Part shown: positions 1-4,994 of the stretch, one piece after another | Layout of the letters: the number at the start of each line of letters is the position of its first letter | Numbering within the stretch: the stretch's first letter is position 1 | From: Methanosarcinaceae archaeon | GTDB lineage: Archaea > Halobacteriota > Methanosarcinia > Methanosarcinales > Methanosarcinaceae | Assembly (NCBI GenBank): GCA_016926455.1 | Contig: JAFGOO010000039.1 | Location: forward strand, 1-5,246 | Length of the DNA stretch: 5,246 nt | Reading direction: 5' to 3' | Notes under the pieces: generated by a model | Told to the model about the DNA's origin: nothing | Database searches by the model: none | The model's input: only the letters and a program-made list of their open reading frames with translations | Translations under genes and position numbers: made by a program

Positions 1-40
1 ATAAAATAGATAACATACTAATGCTGTGTTGGTATATTAC

Positions 41-80
41 GCCTTTCATCCCCCATCTTACGAAAGGGGACTTCTCGGCT
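41..80 (-). repeat. GUAA-tetraloop hairpin, IS right-end or omega-RNA-like remnant
   Basis: On the minus strand TCCCCTTTC (70-62) pairs with GATGGGGGA (57-49) around a GTAA loop, with one T-T mismatch and one G-T wobble. The wobble only pairs when the minus strand is read as RNA (it is C against A on the plus strand), so the orientation is probably minus. An outer GCC/GGC pair (80-78 and 43-41) is possible. The left flank GCCGAGAAG and right flank GATGAAAGGC resemble what I know of right-end structures of tnpB elements. No tnpB lies 5' of it on the same strand (groEL is there), so it would be an orphan fragment. A structured 3' region of the groEL transcript is the alternative. Confidence 0.4.
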
Positions 81-96
81 TAAAAGTTAAAGATGG

Positions 97-138
97 TAAA
101 AAAAATAAAATGTAAATCATTCAGGCAATACACCTGAA
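97..138 (-). terminator. groEL terminator candidate
   Basis: On the minus strand, 14 nt after the groEL stop, TTCAGG and CCTGAA (138-133 and 125-120) pair around a 7-nt loop. A T-rich run, TTTTATTTTTTTT (110-98), follows about 10 nt later. Archaeal termination depends mainly on such U-tracts, with or without a hairpin, so this is a good candidate end for the groES-groEL transcript. Confidence 0.65.
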
Positions 139-151
139 CAATCTACTAGTA

Positions 152-1771
152 TCACATCATGTAGCTTTCTGGGGATGGCATCACAGATTTTTCTTTTTCT
201 GGTTTCTCTGCAACAAGGGCTTCGGTTGTTAGCATCAGCCCGGCAATACTTGCAGCATTTTGCAGAGCGCTTCTTACCACCTTCACAGGGTCGGTGATAC
301 CGGCCTCAAACATATCTCGATATTCATCAATTTTTGCATCATATCCAATGTTCGGATTGGTTTCAGCTTTTATCTTTTCCACGATGAGGGCGCCTTCTTT
401 ACCAGCATTGGCTGCTATCTGTTTCAGCGGCACTTCAATGGCCTTCTTGAGGATATTCACACCTACCATCTGGTCGATGTCAAGGGAAAGTTTGTCCAGC
501 TCTTCGATGGCACGGATCAAAGTGACCCCACCTCCAGGGATTATACCTTCCTCTATGGCTGCCTTGGTAGCATTCAATGCATCATCTACACGCATCTTCT
601 TCTCATTGAGCTCTGTCTCTGTAGCTGCACCCACCTTGATAACAGCCACACCGCCGGTAAGTTTACCCAGACGTTTCATCAACTCTTTCTTCTTGTACTC
701 GGATTCTTCCAGCTTGCTACGACTCTCGATAATGCTGGCTCTTTTCTGAATGTCTTCCTTTTTGCCAGCTCCTTCGATGATAAGAGTCTTGTCCTTGGTA
801 ACCTTAACTTTCTTGGCACTGCCCAAGTCTGCAAGTTTAGCGCTCTCAAGTTTCATGCCCTTTGTTTCACTGATTACTTTGCCTCCAGTAAGTACGGCAA
901 TGTCCTCCATCATTTCAAGGCGTTCATCCCCGAAACCTGGTGCTTTAACGGCACATACATTTAGAGCACCACGGATAATGTTGAGCACGATGGTAGCCAA
1001 TGCTTCACCTTCCACATCCTCAGCAATGATTAGCAGTGACTTATGCACTTTCAGTACTTCCTCGAGAAGTGGGATGAATTCCTTCATGGAACTAATCTTT
1101 TTGTCAAATATGAGAATCAGTGCATCCTCAAGCTCAGCTTCCATCTTTTCGGAGTTTGTTGCCATGTATGGTGAAAGGTAACCCTTGTTGAACTCCATAC
1201 CTTCTACGACCTCAAGTGATGTCTCCATGGATTTGGCATCTTCAACTGTAATTACACCAGTTGAACCAACTTTATCCATTGCATCCGATATCAACTGTCC
1301 TATCGTTTCATCATTATTTGCCGAGATCGTCGCCACCTGGGTGATTTCTTCTTTCTTCTTGATCTCTACACTTTTAGACCGGATGGAGTCCACCACAATT
1401 TTTGTGGCTTTGTCGATTCCCCGCTTAATCTCAATAGGGTTAACACCTGCTGTTATGTTCCTCATTCCTTCATGGAGGATCGCCTGTGCAAGTATGGTGG
1501 CCGTTGTCGTACCGTCCCCTGCGGTATCCTGCGTTTTTGTAGCCACCTCTTTTATCAGCTGAGCACCCATATTCTCAAAGGGGTCTTCAAGTTCTATCTC
1601 CTTTGCAATGGTAACCCCATCATTTGTTATCGTTGGAGTACCAAAACTCTTTGAGAAAACCACGTTCCTACCTTTTGGACCCAGTGTAATCTTCACGGTA
1701 TTTGCAAGTTGGTCGATACCACTCAACAACGCATGTCTTGCTTGATCCTCAAAAATCAATTGCTTAGCCAT
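152..1771 (-). CDS. groEL: Group I chaperonin GroEL (Hsp60/Cpn60)
   Basis: This is the 60-kDa ATP-dependent chaperonin that builds the double heptameric ring and encloses unfolded cytosolic proteins under the GroES lid. At 539 aa it is close to the E. coli length of 548. Visible family motifs are TLGPKGRNVV (29-38), D51 in TITNDGV, the nucleotide-binding GDGTTT (85-90), the apical stretch LLIIAEDVEGEALAT (246-260), VKAPGFGD (275-282), catalytic-type D397 in RVDDAL, and GGG (413-415). Apical substrate/GroES-binding positions are mostly kept (Y198, Y202, L236, L258, V262, with Met at 203 where E. coli has Phe). The C-terminus ends in PSPESYMM and has no GGM repeat tail. The ATG follows a GGAGTGAT ribosome binding site that overlaps the groES stop codon, so the two genes are probably translationally linked. 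Group I chaperonins in archaea are known from Methanosarcina relatives and are regarded as acquired from bacteria. Identity is near certain; the host lineage is inferred. Confidence 0.98.
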   Translation of the reverse strand: MAKQLIFEDQARHALLSGIDQLANTVKITLGPKGRNVVFSKSFGTPTITNDGVTIAKEIELEDPFENMGAQLIKEVATKTQDTAGDGTTTATILAQAILHEGMRNITAGVNPIEIKRGIDKATKIVVDSIRSKSVEIKKKEEITQVATISANNDETIGQLISDAMDKVGSTGVITVEDAKSMETSLEVVEGMEFNKGYLSPYMATNSEKMEAELEDALILIFDKKISSMKEFIPLLEEVLKVHKSLLIIAEDVEGEALATIVLNIIRGALNVCAVKAPGFGDERLEMMEDIAVLTGGKVISETKGMKLESAKLADLGSAKKVKVTKDKTLIIEGAGKKEDIQKRASIIESRSKLEESEYKKKELMKRLGKLTGGVAVIKVGAATETELNEKKMRVDDALNATKAAIEEGIIPGGGVTLIRAIEELDKLSLDIDQMVGVNILKKAIEVPLKQIAANAGKEGALIVEKIKAETNPNIGYDAKIDEYRDMFEAGITDPVKVVRSALQNAASIAGLMLTTEALVAEKPEKEKSVMPSPESYMM

Positions 1772-1776
1772 TTTTC

Positions 1777-1784
1777 ATCACTCC
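1777..1784 (-). promoter_or_regulatory. groEL ribosome binding site overlapping the groES stop
   Basis: The minus strand reads GGAGTGAT, a close match to the archaeal GGAGGTGAT Shine-Dalgarno, and is followed 5 nt later by the groEL ATG. The TGA inside it is the groES stop codon, so ribosomes finishing groES stop on the groEL initiation site, as expected for coupled translation. Confidence 0.8.
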
Positions 1785-2044
1785 AGTTTTGCGATTATGT
1801 CATTGTAATCCACTATGATGTACGTTTCGCCATCCACTTCGAATTCCTCTGCACTGTAGCCGGTATATAATATCATGTCACCTGAAGCTATTGGAATGTC
1901 ATCTTTCTTTTTTCCAATATCCACTACAATACCCTGTTTACGCTTTTCCTTTGCACTTTCCGGAAGGTAAATTCCACCTGCTGTTTTTTCCTCTTCCTTA
2001 ACTGGTTTGATCAAAGCTCTTTTACCTATTGGTTTTATGTTCAT
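1778..2044 (-). CDS. groES: Co-chaperonin GroES (Hsp10/Cpn10)
   Basis: This is the heptameric lid that caps GroEL and triggers substrate release into the cavity. At 88 aa it is shorter than E. coli GroES (97 aa). The N-terminal strand (NIKPIGKRALIKP, 2-14), a mobile loop of roughly residues 16-32 with TAGGIYLP (21-28), and the closing strand YIIVDYNDIIAKLE (75-88) are clear. The GroEL-contacting tripeptide is I-Y-L (25-27) where E. coli has I-V-L. The missing residues fall around DIGKKKDDIPIASGD (42-56), where E. coli has the longer segment forming the roof of the dome, so the roof hairpin is probably shortened. It is the first gene of the operon; its stop lies 6 bp before groEL. A GAAGTGAT stretch (2048-2055, minus strand) just upstream of the ATG is the likely ribosome binding site. 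The start is set by the canonical N-terminus. Confidence 0.97.
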   Translation of the reverse strand: MNIKPIGKRALIKPVKEEEKTAGGIYLPESAKEKRKQGIVVDIGKKKDDIPIASGDMILYTGYSAEEFEVDGETYIIVDYNDIIAKLE

Positions 2045-2096
2045 ACCATCACTTCTTTAAGGTAATTTTTAATTATGCCACATTCCCACAACGGGC

Positions 2097-2118
2097 AAAC
2101 AATGCGTTGTCATTGTTT
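2097..2118. promoter_or_regulatory. Palindromic operator candidate for groESL
   Basis: AAACAATG (2097-2104) and CATTGTTT (2111-2118) form a perfect 8-bp inverted repeat around CGTTGT. The spacer CGTTGT (2105-2110) itself is the reverse complement of ACAACG at 2088-2093, making a second overlapping inverted repeat. The site overlaps the end of the TATA box and reaches to the expected transcription start, where a bound repressor would block TBP/TFB or polymerase. It does not match the bacterial CIRCE element (TTAGCACTC-N9-GAGTGCTAA). Confidence 0.5.
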
Positions 2119-2135
2119 ATACTTCTATAAAAAAA
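2116..2135 (-). promoter_or_regulatory. groES-groEL core promoter
   Basis: On the minus strand two TATA-like stretches lie about 70-90 bp before groES: AGTATAAA (2123-2116) and TTTTTTTATA (2135-2126). Archaeal transcription usually starts about 25 nt beyond the TATA box, so the start should be near 2090-2100, leaving a 5' leader of roughly 45-55 nt. Which of the two boxes is used cannot be told from sequence alone. A palindrome adjoins the AGTATAAA box. Confidence 0.55.
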
Positions 2136-2406
2136 CTGTGGTCGACATGGTATCACCGATTCCATTCAGAAAAATTAGATAAATTACATACCAAACTCTT
2201 GTCTACTCCCCTCACTGAAATGATAGGGTTCTATTGATTTTATGAAGAGATTGTAGCCCCAATCTCAGAATATATATTAAATTCATTCTGAAATTAATGT
2301 TTCTGAGGAAATTGACGGCTGTATCCCACATTTGAAAAAGGGATTGACCCTTAATTGCTTCTAAAATCATTTATCTAAAAATCACTTGAATTTCCAAAAA
2401 AATCAA

Positions 2407-2422
2407 CCAAAACCTTTTATTA
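2407..2422 (+). promoter_or_regulatory. topA promoter (BRE plus TATA)
   Basis: CCAAAACC (2407-2414) followed by TTTTATTA (2415-2422) fits an archaeal purine-rich BRE and TATA box. The expected start is near 2445, giving a leader of about 45 nt before the ATG at 2490. A more TATA-like run, TATATATTAA (2271-2280), lies further upstream and could be an alternative distal promoter. Confidence 0.5.
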
Positions 2423-2479
2423 GAAAAGAAAACTTCAACAAACTTAATCCGATCAATTTTAAAAAAATAAAAAGAAAGT

Positions 2480-2483
2480 GGAG
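2480..2483 (+). promoter_or_regulatory. topA ribosome binding site, decides the start
   Basis: GGAG lies 6 nt before the ATG at 2490. The in-frame GTG at 2478-2480 overlaps it and has only A-rich sequence ahead, so ATG 2490 is preferred; the protein then begins MHLIIAEKH, as expected for archaeal TopA. Confidence 0.8.
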
Positions 2484-2489
2484 TTACTA

Positions 2490-4709
2490 ATGCATCTTAT
2501 CATAGCAGAAAAACATATTGCAGCCAGACGGATTGCCGCAATTCTTGCCCCAACTAAACCAAAACAGGTACGTGTCAGCGGAGTTGATACATATGAATAT
2601 GGAACTGACAACAAGACGATTATTATGGGGCTTAGCGGACATATTGTTGGAGTGGATTACCCAAAATCATATAATAACTGGCAAAAAGTGGATGCAAGAG
2701 AATTAATCAATGCCGAGATAATCACAACACCAACACACACAAAGATAGTATCTGCCCTTAAGAAACTTGGTAAAAACGCCGACATGCTGACAATTGCCAC
2801 TGACTATGACAGGGAAGGGGAACTCATCGGTGCCGAGGCATTGAACATTATAAAACAGGTTAATCCTGAGATCAAGTTCGAGCGTGTCCACTACAGTGCA
2901 ATCACACCAAAAGCGATTATGGATGCATTTTCAAACCCTGTATCAATGGATTTCAATCTGGCAGATGCAGGACACTCGAGACAGGTTATCGATCTAATCT
3001 GGGGGGCAGCGCTTACACGTTACATATCCATTTCGGCAGGACGGCTTGGAAAAATGTTCTTATCTGTCGGGAGGGTACAGTCACCGACCCTTGCCCTGAT
3101 AGTGGACAGGGAAAAAGAACGTGATGCCTTTATTTCAATGCCATACTGGGAAATATTTGCCAGTCTTGTAGACCCAAAAAGTGAGGAAATATTATGCCAG
3201 CACAGTAAAAGGCGCTTCTGGGACAAGCAGGAAGCAGAATCTGTGCTTGCAAAGCTTGACAAAAGTGCGATTGTGTCAAGCGTTATAAAATCTAAAAAAA
3301 CTGACAGGCCGCCAATTCCTTTTAACACCACTGAATTTATCAGTGCTGCAAGTTCCATTGGTTTTACTGCATCAAATGCCATGCGTATTGCTGAAATGCT
3401 TTATACTAATGGTTTTATTTCATATCCACGAACTGACAATACAGTGTACTCTGAGACCCTTGACCTGCGTGCACAAATCGAATTATTCAAAGAAGGAGCA
3501 TTCAAGCAATATGCTGAAAAACTTCTTGAAAAAAGAGAGCTAGTGCCAACCCGCGGTAAAAAGGAAACCACTGACCATCCGCCGATTTTCCCGGCGTCGC
3601 TTGCAAAACAATCAGAACTAAAAGATGATGAATGGAAAATCTATGAACTGGTTGTCAGGCGATTCTTTGCAACCTTTGCAGATGCCGCGCAGTGGGAGAC
3701 AATGCGAGTTAAGTTCGATATAAATAAAGAAGAGTTTAAGGCAAACGGTGCGCGTCTGGTTGTGCTTGGATGGAGATGGTACTACCCATACAATGCGCCC
3801 GAAGACAGGCTTCTACCAGAACTGCATGACGGAGACCGGTTGACTGTCAGGAAAATTGAGATGGTTGATAAAGAGACACAACCACCAACAAGGTATGGAC
3901 AGGGTCGTCTGATTCGTATTATGGAGGAATTGGGTCTTGGTACTAAAGCTACACGTCATGAAATCATCAGTAAGTTGTATTCAAGAGCATATATCCACGG
4001 AAATCCTCTCCAGCCAACAAAAACAGCGTATTCTGTAATTGAAGCCCTTGAAAAGCATGCTCCAACCATTACAAACCCAGAGATGACAAGTAAACTCGAA
4101 GAGGATATGGATCGGATCGCAGAGGGTAAAATAAAGGAAAATGATGTATTAAAAGAATCAAGAGATATGCTTGCTTCGATATTCTCGGAATTGGAAAGCA
4201 ATAAAGACATAATTTCGGATTCACTGCGGGCAGGACTGAGGGAGGACAAGATAATCGGTACATGCCAGGAATGCGGTTCAGATCTTATGGTCCGGCGGTC
4301 AAAGAAAGGTTCACGTTTCATTGGATGTGAAGGTTATCCCGATTGTGGTTTCTCGTTGCCTCTGCCAAAAAGCGGTCAAGTGGTTGTGACCGATAAGTTG
4401 TGCAAAGAACATGGGCTTTACCACATACAGATAATAACCACAGGCAAAAGACCATGGAATCTTGGGTGTCCACAGTGCAATTTTATAGAATGGCAAAATG
4501 CCCAAAAAGCTGAAAAACTCAAACTTCCGAAATCATCCAGACCAGAGAAAATAATTGATATTCCCGGAATCGGTAAAATAACTGCAAAAAAACTGGCAGA
4601 TGCCAAAATACTGACAGTGAACGATCTGGATGCTGCGGATGCGATTAAATTATCTAAGATTATCAATGTAAGTGTGAAGAAGATAAAAAGCTGGCAGGAT
4701 TCCATGTGA
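2490..4709 (+). CDS. topA: DNA topoisomerase I (type IA, archaeal TopA)
   Basis: This type IA topoisomerase relaxes negatively supercoiled DNA by single-strand cleavage through a 5'-phosphotyrosine link. It has 739 aa, counted from the ATG at 2490. An in-frame GTG at 2478 is possible, but that GTG lies in the GTGGAG ribosome binding site, whose GGAG (2480-2483) is 6 nt before the ATG. The Toprim domain holds E7 in IIAEKH and D105/D107/E109 in ATDYDREGE. Next come SVGRVQSPTLAL (192-203) and the active site ISYPRTDN, with nucleophile Y312 and R314. TRYGQGRLIRIMEELGLGTKATRHEII (467-493 region) is the conserved strand-binding segment. The C-terminus carries a four-Cys zinc ribbon (C592, C595, C613, C619), a second ribbon with C638, H641, C660, C663, and a helix-hairpin-helix tail (IPGIGKITAKKLADA, 691-705). 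It is transcribed divergently from groESL. Its stop codon abuts or overlaps an insertion-element remnant. Confidence 0.96.
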   Translation: MHLIIAEKHIAARRIAAILAPTKPKQVRVSGVDTYEYGTDNKTIIMGLSGHIVGVDYPKSYNNWQKVDARELINAEIITTPTHTKIVSALKKLGKNADMLTIATDYDREGELIGAEALNIIKQVNPEIKFERVHYSAITPKAIMDAFSNPVSMDFNLADAGHSRQVIDLIWGAALTRYISISAGRLGKMFLSVGRVQSPTLALIVDREKERDAFISMPYWEIFASLVDPKSEEILCQHSKRRFWDKQEAESVLAKLDKSAIVSSVIKSKKTDRPPIPFNTTEFISAASSIGFTASNAMRIAEMLYTNGFISYPRTDNTVYSETLDLRAQIELFKEGAFKQYAEKLLEKRELVPTRGKKETTDHPPIFPASLAKQSELKDDEWKIYELVVRRFFATFADAAQWETMRVKFDINKEEFKANGARLVVLGWRWYYPYNAPEDRLLPELHDGDRLTVRKIEMVDKETQPPTRYGQGRLIRIMEELGLGTKATRHEIISKLYSRAYIHGNPLQPTKTAYSVIEALEKHAPTITNPEMTSKLEEDMDRIAEGKIKENDVLKESRDMLASIFSELESNKDIISDSLRAGLREDKIIGTCQECGSDLMVRRSKKGSRFIGCEGYPDCGFSLPLPKSGQVVVTDKLCKEHGLYHIQIITTGKRPWNLGCPQCNFIEWQNAQKAEKLKLPKSSRPEKIIDIPGIGKITAKKLADAKILTVNDLDAADAIKLSKIINVSVKKIKSWQDSM

Positions 4710-4714
4710 ACTAC
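4706..4714 (-). mobile_element. Putative right terminus of the decayed IS element
   Basis: On the minus strand this reads GTAGTTCAC, immediately after the tnpB remnant. TTCAC-like ends preceded by a hairpin are, as far as I recall, common right termini of IS200/IS605-type elements in methanogens. The rising arm and loop of such a hairpin (GCCACTCATTTTAA) are present just before it (minus strand), but the falling arm is missing, which fits decay. The terminus overlaps the topA stop codon at 4707-4709. Confidence 0.45.
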
Positions 4715-4830
4715 TTAAAATGAGTGGCTTCCCGCTTCATAGAACACCCACTGTTTTCTCCACAGGCTTTAAATTAGGAATTTCCTGCCCTACTGAGTTC
4801 CATTCCTAAATAAGTCGTCTTTACATGTAC
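4711..4830 (-). pseudogene. Decayed tnpB 3' end (minus strand)
   Basis: Read on the minus strand, this stretch carries pieces of TnpB C-termini but no intact frame. One frame gives GMELSRAGNS, a TAA stop (4774-4776), then FKACGENSGC and SMKREATHFK, with a final TAG at 4711-4713. A second frame gives VGQEIPNLKPVEK, and the third gives YEAGSHSF followed by a stop. All three resemble tail sequences I know from TnpB proteins of methanogens, so I cannot tell which was the original frame. At least one nonsense or frameshift change is required in any reading. Upstream of about 4831 (minus-strand 5' direction) similarity fades, so only the last 30-40 codons survive. The 3' end of tnpB normally overlaps the omega RNA, which may explain the nucleotide-level conservation. 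It lies head-to-head with the newer tnpB at 4995. Confidence 0.55.
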
Positions 4831-4868
4831 TTATAAAGAATGGTATTGGTTACGATAATTGGTGTGTA

Positions 4869-4916
4869 GGGGTACGATTCATCCCATGACTTTAGTCATG
4901 GGATGAATCGTACTCC
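4869..4916. repeat. Long perfect hairpin upstream of tnpB (candidate IS left-end hairpin)
   Basis: The arm GTACGATTCATCCCATGAC (4872-4890) is the exact reverse complement of 4895-4913, separated by a TTTA loop. The stem extends outward by one G-T wobble (4871/4914) and two G-C pairs (4870/4915, 4869/4916), giving about 22 pairs. It is not followed by a T-tract, so it is a poor terminator. GACTTTAGTC-type cores are common in subterminal hairpins of IS200/IS605 relatives, which supports an element-end role; that comparison is from memory, not from a search. Confidence 0.75.
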
Positions 4917-4994
4917 AGCTATCAGAAAAATGTAACATAACAACTTTGAATTAGTAAGAAAACACGATGATGTTGTCGTTTTTTATGTAAGATC

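Larger units (their letters stand above)
2045..2489. other. Divergent groES/topA intergenic region
   Basis: This is 445 bp of AT-rich DNA with no convincing gene on either strand. The groES side holds the promoter and palindrome, and the topA side holds its promoter and ribosome binding site. Between them are short inverted repeats: CTCAGAA (2264-2270) with TTCTGAG (2301-2307), the same left arm with TTCTGA (2286-2291), and AAGGG-ATTGA-CCCTT (2338-2352). The only plus-strand frame starting near 2147 is 11 codons and not credible. I see no tRNA or recognisable small RNA. Confidence 0.6.

Noticed and set aside
260..1562. Several plus-strand open frames of 125-234 codons opposite groEL
   Set aside because: They lie antisense to an unmistakable full-length GroEL, are Ser/Leu/Phe-rich as expected from reverse reading of its codons, and show no domain or ribosome binding site.
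2097..2118. CIRCE/HrcA operator
   Set aside because: The sequence AAACAATG-N6-CATTGTTT shares neither the TTAGCACTC half-site nor the 9-nt spacing of CIRCE.
2147..2182. Small plus-strand ORF starting at ATG 2147
   Set aside because: It is only 11 codons, with no ribosome binding site and no similarity I recognise.
2478..2480. GTG as topA start
   Set aside because: It overlaps the GGAG ribosome binding site that fits the ATG at 2490 with ideal spacing, and the extra four residues precede the normal N-terminus.
3020..3382. Minus-strand 120-codon frame inside topA
   Set aside because: It is a shadow of conserved topA coding sequence with no independent support. The same applies to the minus-strand frames at 3956-4321 and 4418-4705.
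4869..4916. Intrinsic terminator for topA
   Set aside because: The hairpin is about 160 bp beyond the stop codon and is not followed by a T-run; an element-end role fits better.
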